A model generated the notes under the pieces. That model was not told the origin of the DNA. It ran no database searches and worked only from the letters and a program-made list of their open reading frames with translations. A DNA stretch of 64,000 bases from positions 814,336-878,335 of the forward strand of contig NZ_SJPV01000001.1 in NCBI RefSeq assembly GCF_007860135.1, written 5' to 3'. The position numbers and the translations under genes were made by a program. This document shows positions 17,208 to 26,467 of this stretch, one piece after another; position 1 is the first letter of the stretch; the number at the start of each line of letters is the position of its first letter. This DNA is from Novipirellula artificiosorum (lineage in GTDB: Bacteria > Planctomycetota > Planctomycetia > Pirellulales > Pirellulaceae).

Positions 17208-17762
17208 CTACGTGCTCGGCCTTTCCCAGTGAACTTCTGCTACCTGGGCATCTCGATTCGCGACTCGCGAAAGCACGAACAAAAGGTCGCTGAGCCGGTT
17301 GAGGTAGACGATCAGTTCCTCCGTCACACTCACCTCGTGTCGCCGGACCAAGGTCACCACTCGGCGTTCCGCTCGACGACAAACCGCTCGGCAAAGGTGC
17401 AGTTGGGTCGCTGCACTCGTCCCAGCCGGCAAGATAAAGTTCTTGAGCGGCGAAAGCGTTGCCTCATGCTCGTCAATCCACTGCTCCAACCGGGCGATGT
17501 GCGTCGCATTGATGATCCGCATCTCATGCTGGTCCGGCTCCGGCGTCGCCAATTCGGCACCGATCGAAAACAACTCGTTTTGGATCTGCTGCAATTGACC
17601 ATCGACCTGCTCGGAAACGACCGTGGAACGAGCCGTGCCGATGCATGCATTCAACTCATCGACCGTTCCGTAAGCTTCAATTCGGTCATCATCCTTGGAA
17701 ACGCGCGGACCCCCAAACAAGCCGGTACTGCCGCAATCGCCTGTGCGTGTGTAGATTTTCAT
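17208..17762 (-). CDS. PduO-type cob(I)alamin adenosyltransferase
   Basis: 184 residues. Transfers the 5'-deoxyadenosyl group of ATP to cob(I)alamin to make coenzyme B12. The N-terminal ATP-binding strand is YTRTGDCGSTGLFGG, followed by RVSKDDDRIEAYGTVDELN. The helical core has CRRAERRVV with the conserved Arg pair, and YLNRLSDLLFVLSR near the C terminus. These are the PduO/MMAB signatures, distinct from CobA and EutT types. It is divergent from the Nudix gene, with only a short region between the two starts that must hold both promoters or one of them. No B12 synthesis gene is nearby, so it may serve salvage or a B12-dependent mutase elsewhere. Confidence 0.92.
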   Translation of the reverse strand: MKIYTRTGDCGSTGLFGGPRVSKDDDRIEAYGTVDELNACIGTARSTVVSEQVDGQLQQIQNELFSIGAELATPEPDQHEMRIINATHIARLEQWIDEHEATLSPLKNFILPAGTSAATQLHLCRAVCRRAERRVVTLVRRHEVSVTEELIVYLNRLSDLLFVLSRVANRDAQVAEVHWERPST

Positions 17763-17842
17763 AATCGATAACTAATCAAAATATGGGCCGCTGCACAATC
17801 CGTGTGCCCAAAACGCAGCTCGAGACCGCCTCCGAGAACGGC

Positions 17843-18316
17843 ATGCACATCGAACCTGACCGAACCGTCCAAGCCGCTGGCTTACTGCTATTTCTCCGCG
17901 AACCCCAAACTGAGTTCTTGCTGATGCGTCATGCCAGACGCTGGGATCTTCCCAAGGGACACTGTGAACCGGGGGAATCGTATCGGGAAACGGCGCTGAG
18001 AGAAACAGCCGAAGAAACCGGGATCGAGGCCGCGGCAATTTCGCTCGATAGCGACTTTGCCTTCGAGATCTGTTATCCCGTGACTTACAAACGAACTGGC
18101 GACGAAGTGTTCATGAAAACAGTGAAGTATTTCCTCGGTTACCTTCAAGACAAGCCAAAGCTAAAGCTCACCGAGCACGAGTCGTCAAAATGGTTCCGCT
18201 GGGATCCACCTCACCGCATTCAAGACAAAACGATCGATCCACTGCTGGCCGCCGTGGCCAAGTATCTAAAAACCCAATCAAAAATCGACTCCACTCGGAG
18301 CGGGAGGATCTGCTAG
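17843..18316 (+). CDS. Nudix hydrolase
   Basis: 157 residues from the ATG at 17843, which has GAG a few bases upstream; an in-frame ATG at 17783 would add 20 residues. The Nudix box is GHCEPGESYRETALRETAEE followed by TGI (residues 39-61), with every family position kept (Gx5Ex7REUxEExGU), so Mg-dependent cleavage of a nucleoside diphosphate linkage is expected. The small size, DLPKGH lead-in and C-terminal ESSKWFRWDPP resemble diadenosine-tetraphosphate hydrolase-type Nudix enzymes, but the substrate is uncertain. Its stop TAG overlaps the stop of the convergent kinase gene within one CTAG. Confidence 0.88.
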   Translation: MHIEPDRTVQAAGLLLFLREPQTEFLLMRHARRWDLPKGHCEPGESYRETALRETAEETGIEAAAISLDSDFAFEICYPVTYKRTGDEVFMKTVKYFLGYLQDKPKLKLTEHESSKWFRWDPPHRIQDKTIDPLLAAVAKYLKTQSKIDSTRSGRIC

Positions 18317-21069
18317 GGCAGGTCCACCGCCAAATCCGCTGGGGCAGCATCCGCTTGATCTAGCATGTCGTTGAACTCGGGGATCTTGCGAAGCGGTTCG
18401 AAGTCCAAATCGGTGGTTCGCAAGGCATCGATGTCGGTCCAACCGAGTCGGATCAGTCGCTGCGTGAGGGCCACTGCTCGGTTTTCCGCATCGATTTTTT
18501 CCTTTCCTTGCAAGTGTTCCGAAATCAACCCAAGCCCGACCGCCGCGTATCCGGAATGCATCAACGAAGTTTCCTGTTTTGCAAATTGATTGGCGATCTC
18601 CATTGCCTGGTCGACTTGCCCACTTCGCGAAAGCACTTTCAACAAGCAACCTTGCCGATCAACGGTTCTCGATTCCTCAATCAGTGACCGCAGTACACTT
18701 GCCGCCCGGTCGTACGTTTCGCTTGAATCACGTCCCTCCGAGTCTTCGAATACCCCTTTCAAATAGAGGCAAGCTGCGATTTGATCATCGATTCGTCCTA
18801 TCTTCGATCCGCTTGCTTTCAATGATTCAAGTGATGCCATTGCATCGCGGAGTAGCGGTTCGGCATCGGGATACAAGTCGGCAATCATGGATCGTTCGGC
18901 CAATTGCCGTTGCTTGAGCACCAAGTTGTAGGTCGTCGCCGGATGACGGTTTTGCGAAGCCAGCTTTTTGAAAAGCTCAAGCGATTCGGTTTCCGTTTGA
19001 ATCATTTCGGCAATCCTCCCTTGACGCTCGTACAACTCACTCAGAGTCCCCAGCGATCCAGCATACTCACCCATTGCCTCGGATCGATTGGGCATCCTTT
19101 CAAACCCCTGCCGCCGCGCATCGACGCTGCGTTTGACAAACGGTTCCGCCTTGTCCGAATTCCCTTGTTCCAAATACAAACGTGCGAGACGGCCGTAGAC
19201 TTCCGCCATGCTTTGCTCGACGACCAAATCATCAAATTGGTCATATTTTTCAAAGTGAGCCTCACGCTGTGTGATGTTTTTTAAATAGCACTTCTCGGCA
19301 TCGTCGTAATGATCGAGTGCTCGATGAGCATCACCGATCCAAAACGTCAACCGCATCGCGCTGACGTCAGGACGATTCAGGTTCCCGCTGCCGCGAAGTT
19401 GGTTCAATCGACTTTCTGCGTCCAGCAATTTTTCAAGTGCCTGCTCTGCCTTGCCAACCTCGAGATAGATTTGTCCAAGTTGCGCGATCGCAGATGCACG
19501 AAAGGTCTCGTTGGTGGTGCTGTTTTCGTGCCGCTGATGCACTTTTTCGATCTCGGCCAGGATCTTATCGAGCACTTGTTCGCGAAGTGGATTGAGCTCG
19601 GGACGATTGTCAAAGAAGTCTCTCGTCTGGTACAAGACCGCTCGTGTCGTATCGCGCGCCACCAAGGCTTGATCTTCCGCCAATTCCGCATTGGCGATCG
19701 CTTCTTCCTTGGCATGCTTTTCCGCGACTTGCTGCTGATGAATCAGCACCGCCGAACCGACGCCACCCAGCAGCAAACAGAGCAGCAGCCCAGCAGCGAT
19801 GCCACTCAGCGTGGCGACTTTTGGATTGCGGCGACACCACTTCCAACAACGCTCCGGCAGTGTGATCGGACGCGCTTGGATCGGTTTTCCATCGAGGACA
19901 CATTGGATCTCATTTGCCAACTGTCCCGCCGTTCGATATCGTTTCTCAGGATCCTTCTCGAGACACTTCAAGCAGATCGTTTCCAAATCACGACTCATGT
20001 GCGGCTGTAACTTCGAGGGCGCCAACGGCTCTTCGGCGATCACTTGGCGGATCGTTTCGTAGGGCGTCGGTCCAATGAACGGAGCCCGACCCGTTAGGGC
20101 CGAGTAGAGAATCGCGCCGAGCGCGTAGACGTCCGCTTGTGCACCAATCGATTTGTCACCGCGTGCCTGTTCGGGAGCCATGAATCCCGGCGTTCCGACG
20201 ATTTCTCCCGTCTTCGTTTGATCTTCGATATCCCCCTCCCCTGCTTCGGCCAGCCGTTTGGCAAGTCCGAAATCGGTGATCTTTGGCACCCCGTCATCGG
20301 TGATCAGAATGTTCTGCGGTTTCAGATCCCGATGCAGAATTCCCTGTTCATGCGAGTAATGAACTGCATGGCAAATCTGGACCATCCACTCCGACGCCTG
20401 TTGGCTGGTGAGCGACGCATCACGCAGTCGCCGAGACATCGTCGTGCCACGGACAAACTCCAATGACAGGAAGGGTAACCCATTGAACCGGCTCACCTCA
20501 AACACCGAAACGATATTCGGATGTGAAAGCTTGGCGACCGCTTGAGCTTCTTGTTCAAATCGTTTCTGTTGCGACTTTGATGCGTGGGCTCCCACCAAAA
20601 TCATCTTGATCGCGACCAAACGATTCAACGGTCGGTGACGCGCCTTGTAGACAATCCCCATACCTCCTTTGCCGAGCACGCCAAGCTCTTCGTATTCTGG
20701 CGGCAGTACCGCATCCGCCGGCGGCGTTCGACTCGACCGGTCGGACTGGCCGACCGGGGTCCACTCTGCCGTAGCGGCCTCACCATCCACTGCATCGGAG
20801 GCAAAATCAAGCGTCTCCTTCGTGGCCTCTTGTAAGACTTCGCTTGCCCACTGCGAGCGACTCCCCGCTGCTGAGGCCGATTCCAAAGCGGTGTCCAACC
20901 GTCCCATTTCGGCCCGCAGCGTCGACTTGAACTGCTGCTCGATCTGGGACAACAACTCGATCGCCGAATTCGCATCCTCTGGCGCCGACGATTTTGCAGC
21001 GGCGTATTCCTGTGCAATCGAGCGCGCGAGCGTTGCGATCGCGGCGTTGATTCTGGGAGAATTACTCAT
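18313..21069 (-). CDS. Membrane Ser/Thr protein kinase with helical-repeat sensor tail
   Basis: 918 residues from the ATG at 21069; ten extra codons upstream are unlikely. An N-terminal helical region (1-120) precedes a Hanks-type kinase domain. The Gly loop LGKGGMGIVYKA is at about 132-143, VAIK with Lys155, HRDLKPQN with Asp248, DFG at 266-268 and APE at 298-300, so it should be active. A transmembrane helix lies near 418-443 (GIAAGLLLCLLLGGVGSAVL). The remaining 470 residues are helical TPR-like repeats (IAQLGQIYLEVGKAEQALEK, RLARLYLEQGNSDKAEPF), presumably periplasmic and involved in partner binding. The kinase type is common in planctomycetes; the signal and substrates are unknown. Confidence 0.9.
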   Translation of the reverse strand: MSNSPRINAAIATLARSIAQEYAAAKSSAPEDANSAIELLSQIEQQFKSTLRAEMGRLDTALESASAAGSRSQWASEVLQEATKETLDFASDAVDGEAATAEWTPVGQSDRSSRTPPADAVLPPEYEELGVLGKGGMGIVYKARHRPLNRLVAIKMILVGAHASKSQQKRFEQEAQAVAKLSHPNIVSVFEVSRFNGLPFLSLEFVRGTTMSRRLRDASLTSQQASEWMVQICHAVHYSHEQGILHRDLKPQNILITDDGVPKITDFGLAKRLAEAGEGDIEDQTKTGEIVGTPGFMAPEQARGDKSIGAQADVYALGAILYSALTGRAPFIGPTPYETIRQVIAEEPLAPSKLQPHMSRDLETICLKCLEKDPEKRYRTAGQLANEIQCVLDGKPIQARPITLPERCWKWCRRNPKVATLSGIAAGLLLCLLLGGVGSAVLIHQQQVAEKHAKEEAIANAELAEDQALVARDTTRAVLYQTRDFFDNRPELNPLREQVLDKILAEIEKVHQRHENSTTNETFRASAIAQLGQIYLEVGKAEQALEKLLDAESRLNQLRGSGNLNRPDVSAMRLTFWIGDAHRALDHYDDAEKCYLKNITQREAHFEKYDQFDDLVVEQSMAEVYGRLARLYLEQGNSDKAEPFVKRSVDARRQGFERMPNRSEAMGEYAGSLGTLSELYERQGRIAEMIQTETESLELFKKLASQNRHPATTYNLVLKQRQLAERSMIADLYPDAEPLLRDAMASLESLKASGSKIGRIDDQIAACLYLKGVFEDSEGRDSSETYDRAASVLRSLIEESRTVDRQGCLLKVLSRSGQVDQAMEIANQFAKQETSLMHSGYAAVGLGLISEHLQGKEKIDAENRAVALTQRLIRLGWTDIDALRTTDLDFEPLRKIPEFNDMLDQADAAPADLAVDLP

Positions 21070-21257
21070 GGGAACCCACCATTGGAGAAGAAAAGGCACT
21101 TCGCCAGCTTACAGGCAGTTCCAATGGGGGGCAAACAGAAAGATCCAGAAAGGGAACCCTGTCAACGTTGGAACCCAGGCGGAAGAATAGCGTCCAGCGA
21201 AGAAAGGGAAACAAAAAACGACATGGTTTCGTCTCACCCTGCTGAGCGAGAATCAAG

Positions 21258-22076
21258 TTAAGCGGGACACGTTTCTCCCGCCTGCTGCAATCGGTGCCTT
21301 TCCCGCGCCAGTTTGGCGCGCTCGAGCGAGAATTCAATTTCCGATTGACGGATTCTCTCTTCCCAATCGTCCTTGAGCAACCTCAACATCTCTCGTTCCT
21401 CTTGAATCAGCGGTGCTGCATCGAGTAGTTCGGCAATCGCTGCAGCACCGACGACCGCTTGACTTTCGATCGAACCGGGACGTTGCCGGAGCAGTTCCCG
21501 TAACTCGGCGATTTCACGATCGCGATCCTTGACCACTCGATCGGTTTCCGCAACCACATCGACCAACTTCGTTCGCTGGCGTGGATCGTAGGCATCTTCA
21601 CGCTCGAGTTGATCCAAGATCAACCGTTTTCGTTCTTCCCAAGTCATCGAGGCAACCGACGGCGCAACGGATTCGTCAAAGCTGGCAAGCCGCTTGCGCT
21701 GCGAGGCAATCTCAGCCGCCAACGCTTCATTGGTTTGAAGCAACTCCGAACACCGTCGCTGTACCGAATCCAGTTCATGCAGCAGTTGTTTCAACTTTGC
21801 CTTCTTGACTTCGACCGCATCACTCGTGCTGCAACCGACTTGCTTCGCCTGCTTGCGAAGCTCGTTGCGTTGCCGCGTTCGACGGCGCAAGGTTGCAACC
21901 AACTTGCGAGCGCGGCGACGATTGATCTCGAGTGCATCTCGCAGGTTCGGTTCGATGGGTTCGCTCGCTTCACAACCCTCGTCGACTCCTTTCCAGGAAT
22001 CGGCGAGCCGCTGCGAGATTTCGCAAAGCATCTCAAGATCCACAGATACCTGGCTGTCGCAAAGGACGCGTGACAT
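21258..22076 (-). CDS. Coiled-coil protein of unknown function
   Basis: 272 residues from the ATG at 22076. It is almost entirely helical: an Arg/Lys-rich coil (RRRARKLVATLRRRTRQRNE), a heptad region KKAKLKQLLHELDSVQRRCS, RDREIAELRELLRQRPGS, and a final EIEFSLERAKLARERHRLQQ. No signal peptide or transmembrane helix is seen, so it should be cytoplasmic. I do not recognise a family. It precedes the membrane kinase gene on the same strand, with 188 bases between, and could belong to the same transcript. Confidence 0.75.
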   Translation of the reverse strand: MSRVLCDSQVSVDLEMLCEISQRLADSWKGVDEGCEASEPIEPNLRDALEINRRRARKLVATLRRRTRQRNELRKQAKQVGCSTSDAVEVKKAKLKQLLHELDSVQRRCSELLQTNEALAAEIASQRKRLASFDESVAPSVASMTWEERKRLILDQLEREDAYDPRQRTKLVDVVAETDRVVKDRDREIAELRELLRQRPGSIESQAVVGAAAIAELLDAAPLIQEEREMLRLLKDDWEERIRQSEIEFSLERAKLARERHRLQQAGETCPA

Positions 22077-22279
22077 AGGTTCACCCCGTCCAGTCAAGTG
22101 CGACTGGAGGCTTGAAGGTTTGAAAAGTTGAAAGAAAAGGATGCGGACCGCGCTACAAATAGGCTGCCCCCAACCTTATCTCTACGTCGCAAATCAAACG
22201 GAGTCAAAATAAATCGGATCGAAACGGATGCATTCCTGGTTTGCCCGAGAACAACCTGCTCATGTGTGCGCTGAAGTGT

Positions 22280-23941
22280 CTAGTAGCGAACGGCAGAGGG
22301 AACCACTTCGACTTCGTAGGCACCCAGGAAATCTAAAATGGGCACCAAGGCTTGATTGATGTTGGCTTCGCTCAGGTTGCTGGTCGCGAGCGTGATCCGG
22401 TCCGCGGCGGCAATGCCACCGGTGGTTGCGTCGAGCGGCAACCACTTGCCATCGACGTAGCCAAGCGTCCAAGCGTGGTAAACCAGTCGAGGCGAGCTCT
22501 TCTCTTCATATCGATATCCGAATGCAACCCGTGCGGGGATTCCTTTGGTACGTAACAACCCAGCCAACAAGACCGCATACGCGGTGCTGTCACCTTGACC
22601 ATTGCGGGCAACATCCGACGAGCGCGGGAACAAGGTCGGCGTTACGTTCAGTTGTGTCATGCGGTTAATCGACCCAATTAACTCCAAGGCCAATTCGAGC
22701 TCATCATACTGCCCCGTCCCGCTGGAGGCTTGCGCAATCTGACGAACCATTGTTTCGCGTGAATCGATAATCTTGTTTGGCGTCGTGTCGACATCCAAGA
22801 CCGGAAATTCGGCACTGACAAAACCATTTTTGGGCGCCTCATCCAGTCGCGTGACCAACACCAACCAAGCACCGTCGTCCATCGAACGAACGTACTGCCC
22901 CGGCTGAGGCTCGACCAGTGACGCGTTGGCATCGATCGGTTCTCGTAGCGGCACCAACTTGAAACCGACACGCTGCGTTTGATCCGCACGATCAAGTTCG
23001 TTCACCATTTTCACCGAGGCCAATGCCACCGACTCCTCTGCCTCAGCGATCCCTCGCGTCGCCGTCCGCATGTCCGTTCGATAGGTGACCAAATCAAGCT
23101 CAGGGTTGTAGGCACGTAAGACTTCACCCTCTTCCGATGTCCAGACGACCAAGTACTTGCGCAACCCATCCCCATGGTCAACTTGAACACTAATCTCACG
23201 CAGACTGTGGTCGGTTCCATCGAGCGACCGCACCGCCGAATTGCCGAGGCATTTCATGCGGACGGTACCAATTTTCTCTTGCATCGGCAAAATCATCGTA
23301 AAGGATCGCTCGTCTTCGGCGTTCATGGGGCTGCGGCGCAACGATTCCTCCACGGCAACAAGTCCTCGAACGTCGCGGTCCCAATCCATCTTTTTTGCGC
23401 TGCGCTGGTTCCCGCGCATCTTTGTCACCGAAAAATGGTCCTCTTCGACCATCCCCGTGCAACGAGTCACGACGGGGCCCACGGTCAACTCACACTCGTA
23501 GCTGATGAGCGTGCCATCGAGTTCTTCGCTACTGGATTGAAGCCGACGCTGTGTCAATTCGCCGTTCTTGCCTCGGTCCACCAACAAACAATCTTCAAAC
23601 GAAAACTTCACGCGTTGCTTAGGTGCATCACCCTCTACCTTGGCGGTCAAATGCCCATAACCGACGTGCTCGTCACCGACATAATAGGCATCCCAAGCCT
23701 GCCATTCGCCCATGAAGGTCGTTTTCGGCTGCTTGGTTTGTTCGTCCCCGATCCCCGAAGTGCTGTTGTTTTGCCCCGTTCGCGATACGGAAGCTCGCTC
23801 AGGCCGCTCCAGCGGAGCGCGTTCCGGGATATCACAGCCGACGCAGAACGCCATCGATGCCCAACCAAGTAAAAACCACGGTAAAACCTTCGCGTGCGGT
23901 TTCTGGATCCGGTGGTCCGTCTTAGGGAATAAGAATTGCAT
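22280..23941 (-). CDS. Transglutaminase-fold lipoprotein with Ser in the Cys position
   Basis: 553 residues from the ATG at 23941, chosen because it opens a lipoprotein-like signal (PWFLLGWASMAFCVGC, Cys36). The middle of the protein is beta-rich and unassigned. The C-terminal part is a transglutaminase-like domain: GQGDSTAYAVLLAGLLRTKG, IPARVAFGYRY, YHAWTLGYVDGKWLPLDAT. The family triad is Cys-His-Asp, with Cys in a GDCTxxA motif. Here that residue is Ser452 (codon AGC), while His489 and Asp504 remain. Either it is a serine variant or a binding protein. It is probably anchored in the envelope. A homologous subgroup with Ser may exist in planctomycetes; that needs a database comparison. Confidence 0.8.
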   Translation of the reverse strand: MQFLFPKTDHRIQKPHAKVLPWFLLGWASMAFCVGCDIPERAPLERPERASVSRTGQNNSTSGIGDEQTKQPKTTFMGEWQAWDAYYVGDEHVGYGHLTAKVEGDAPKQRVKFSFEDCLLVDRGKNGELTQRRLQSSSEELDGTLISYECELTVGPVVTRCTGMVEEDHFSVTKMRGNQRSAKKMDWDRDVRGLVAVEESLRRSPMNAEDERSFTMILPMQEKIGTVRMKCLGNSAVRSLDGTDHSLREISVQVDHGDGLRKYLVVWTSEEGEVLRAYNPELDLVTYRTDMRTATRGIAEAEESVALASVKMVNELDRADQTQRVGFKLVPLREPIDANASLVEPQPGQYVRSMDDGAWLVLVTRLDEAPKNGFVSAEFPVLDVDTTPNKIIDSRETMVRQIAQASSGTGQYDELELALELIGSINRMTQLNVTPTLFPRSSDVARNGQGDSTAYAVLLAGLLRTKGIPARVAFGYRYEEKSSPRLVYHAWTLGYVDGKWLPLDATTGGIAAADRITLATSNLSEANINQALVPILDFLGAYEVEVVPSAVRY

Positions 23942-24310
23942 ATCGCTTTTTGATAGGTGTTCGAAGGATGCCCCGCTGAAAGAGAACGCTGTGAAGCATT
24001 TTTTGTGCTCACCCGGTCCCTGGGGTAACGGACATTGTAATCGCCCGCGACCGAATCGTCTCGAGCGTTTCTTCATCGTATCGAGCGGGTTTCGGCACCG
24101 CGACTCGGTCCGACTGTAACGGTTAGTGAAGGGATGCCGGATGCACGGACGTCTTTCGTGCTTGACGGCACCGGATGCGTAGTGAATCCCCTACCCGGCA
24201 TCGAACGTGACCTAGCGTTGGGTGTACAGATCTCCGAGCGAGATTCCTGTCATGTGAATGTCATTTTTCGCACCTGTAGCCTCACGTAGTGAACGGGACT
24301 GGAAACCATT

Positions 24311-25015
24311 ATGGGTTTTCTCAAACGCATCCTTCGAAACGCTGTCAGCGAAGACCCCTCGCGGGTAACCAGCAGCGGCAGTTTTGAAACCTTGACCGAT
24401 GAAGAACTACAAACGCACATGGGAATCCATTCCTACGGCGTGTTTGATCTCACCGACGCGATCCGCCCGTCGTACGATTTGCAAATCGTGCCTCGTCAGG
24501 GCTTTCGCTATGACGAATACGTCGATGAGACCAACGGTTCCGCGACGCCGGTCATTTTGGCATCGGCAACGCGGCACCGATTGATGGATCTGTTCCTCGA
24601 ACTGATCGATCCCCTCGGTCCCGTCGTCGACGTGGTCCTCGAAACCAGCCACCAGGGCAATTCGGATCACGAGGATCTGTACCGCGAACATATCGACGCG
24701 CCTGTTCTCAAGAGCACGTTGTTGGAATTCGAGGATCTACTGCTCAACGATGGTTGTACCGGCATTGCCGTGATCAATCCCGGAAAGCGGCAGGAGGTAC
24801 AACTCGACGAGCACAAGTTGTTGATTGCCTACGGCAATCCGCTCGACGACTTTTCACAGGTGATGATCGATGGCGACGTCTATCCCGACGACGAAATTCG
24901 GTTCATTACCGAAGCCGAACATGTCCACAGCAGCAGCGAACGCTACTTTGATGAGTTCACCCAATTGCGAAATCGCCTGGGCATGGACGGAGACGAATTC
25001 GCCGGCGCATGGTGA
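24311..25015 (+). CDS. Conserved-looking hypothetical protein
   Basis: 234 residues starting at ATG 24311. It has no signal peptide or membrane helix and is acidic (VDETNG, HEDLYREHIDAP, DDEIRFITEAEH). A basic amphipathic N terminus (MGFLKRILRNAVSED) could touch membranes or nucleic acid. The predicted alternation of strands and helices from about residue 35 to 205 suggests one compact domain. I do not recognise the family. The 369 bases upstream to the lipoprotein start (23942-24310) hold no other gene; they include a weak inverted repeat GATGCCGG at 24133-24140 with its inverse at 24195-24202. It converges with the ExbD-like operon. Confidence 0.7.
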   Translation: MGFLKRILRNAVSEDPSRVTSSGSFETLTDEELQTHMGIHSYGVFDLTDAIRPSYDLQIVPRQGFRYDEYVDETNGSATPVILASATRHRLMDLFLELIDPLGPVVDVVLETSHQGNSDHEDLYREHIDAPVLKSTLLEFEDLLLNDGCTGIAVINPGKRQEVQLDEHKLLIAYGNPLDDFSQVMIDGDVYPDDEIRFITEAEHVHSSSERYFDEFTQLRNRLGMDGDEFAGAW

Positions 25016-25041
25016 ACGTCACGATGTCGATCGCCGCCACG

Positions 25042-25587
25042 CTATGGGCCAAACGTCTGGTCCACCAACGTCCGCCGCTCATCGACTTCGTCCCCAAGTA
25101 GCCCTGCCTCATTCAGGCCTTCGGACAAAGCCAACGCGGCCTGAGCCGTCGCATCAAACGTCCGTGTGACCCGGACCTTCACCCCGGCTGAATCTCCTTT
25201 GGATTTCAACGCAGCTTGGACAATTTGCTCCAACGTCCGCATCTGCCGAACCCACTGATCGTCTTTTTTTTCGACGCCGACCCAGTACTCGTCACCGTCG
25301 ATGATCACGTCCACCGGAGCATACGCATCGAACGGGGGCAACTGCGACGGCACCTCGCTGCTAAGTCGTGACGGGGCATCGGTCGTCGACCGCGACGTCA
25401 ACTGGCTGCTGGGCTCCATCGATACCATGGGCGTTGGATTGGTATGCTCACTCGATTCGCCCACGCCAGGCACGTTGAAATTCAACAGCCCCATCAAGCT
25501 CATCACGACAAACGCGATTGCAGCGACAATGGCCGCCGGAACGACCTTGAAGCTGAGTGGAATTCGAAGTCGTTTCTTGTCAGCCAT
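25042..25587 (-). CDS. Membrane-anchored protein with ExbD-like periplasmic domain
   Basis: 181 residues from the ATG at 25587. A single N-terminal membrane helix (residues 14-36, VVPAAIVAAIAFVVMSLMGL) is followed by a Ser/Thr/Pro-rich linker and a small C-terminal domain (90-180). In that domain VDVIIDGDEYWVGV, a helix RTLEQIVQAAL, VKVRVTRTFDATAQAALAL and LNEAGLLGDEV follow the order of the ExbD/TolR periplasmic fold. The helix lacks the conserved Asp of ExbD. It is the third gene of a tight operon, starting four bases after the stop of the preceding ExbD-like gene. I infer a partner in an ion-driven envelope complex. Confidence 0.7.
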   Translation of the reverse strand: MADKKRLRIPLSFKVVPAAIVAAIAFVVMSLMGLLNFNVPGVGESSEHTNPTPMVSMEPSSQLTSRSTTDAPSRLSSEVPSQLPPFDAYAPVDVIIDGDEYWVGVEKKDDQWVRQMRTLEQIVQAALKSKGDSAGVKVRVTRTFDATAQAALALSEGLNEAGLLGDEVDERRTLVDQTFGP

Positions 25588-25591
25588 GGGT

Positions 25592-26467
25592 TCACCTTGA
25601 TTGCTTGCTATCAGCCGAAGATTCTTGCTGCACCGCAAGATCTCGTTCTTTATCGGTCACCGCTCCAATCACAGCATACTCAAAACGAGTTTGTCCACCC
25701 GAATCCGTCCCAAGCCACTCGATTGCTGCCGGCATACCGTCAAGGACGGGCTGAAAATTGCCGGCCGTCGCCCGTGGATTGTAGGATACCAGAATCACAA
25801 CCAACCCTTTGGGCTGGGGCAGTTGTGAATAAACGCTGCGGAGCCGATCGAGGAACTCCTGTTCCCGCTCGATTTGTGTCGCGGCCTCAAGTCGGAAACC
25901 TTGCGTTGGGGCGTTCGGGCTACTCGATTGCAGCTCAATATCGCCCCGATCCGAGACATGCAGCGTCCAAATTTCGGCTCGCTTCAGCAATTCCGCATAG
26001 CCTGCAAAAAAACGCAACAACTCGGTACCGTCCATGGATTGGAGCATTTCGGTCGTCTCGATCGCTCGGTCGAGGGTCTCCGTCGACTCGGCGGGCGAAA
26101 GTGCTTCGTCGAGGACATCGGCATTGAGTTTTAGCATGTTTTTCAGCAGTCCTTCACTCCGCTGTTGCCGAAGCGACGCAGCTTCAGCCATCGCGATCGC
26201 CTGCTGTTTCGCTTCACGAAGCCATTGGTTCTGTTGCATCAATTCCTCGTGCGTCTTGTTCAACAGAGAAACCTGATGTTGATATTCCTCTTCAAGCCTC
26301 TGACGCGTCGATGCAAGCTGATGTTGCGTTTGAATTTGCGTGACCTGTTTCGAACGCTGAACGTCCATGTACTGGGCAAAGACGATGATCAACAACAAAT
26401 CCAACAACGACGTCAATTGAAATCGAATCGCCTGAGATTTTAAAAGTGCAACCGATTGCGTCATCAT
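25592..26467 (-). CDS. ExbD/MotB-like protein with inserted coiled coil
   Basis: 291 residues. The start at 26467 overlaps the stop of the upstream gene as ATGA. A membrane helix at residues 15-35 reads QLTSLLDLLLIIVFAQYM, with Asp23 where ExbD, TolR and MotB carry their proton-binding Asp. Then comes a long Gln/Glu-rich coiled coil (about 38-115: RLEEEYQHQVSLLNKTHEEL). The C-terminal domain (about 175-270) has IWTLHVSDRGDIEL, GLVVILVSYNPRATAG and FQPVLDGMPAAI, an ExbD-like order of elements. The coil between anchor and domain is not part of normal ExbD (about 140 residues). Family and partner are inferred from order and neighbour. Confidence 0.75.
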   Translation of the reverse strand: MMTQSVALLKSQAIRFQLTSLLDLLLIIVFAQYMDVQRSKQVTQIQTQHQLASTRQRLEEEYQHQVSLLNKTHEELMQQNQWLREAKQQAIAMAEAASLRQQRSEGLLKNMLKLNADVLDEALSPAESTETLDRAIETTEMLQSMDGTELLRFFAGYAELLKRAEIWTLHVSDRGDIELQSSSPNAPTQGFRLEAATQIEREQEFLDRLRSVYSQLPQPKGLVVILVSYNPRATAGNFQPVLDGMPAAIEWLGTDSGGQTRFEYAVIGAVTDKERDLAVQQESSADSKQSR

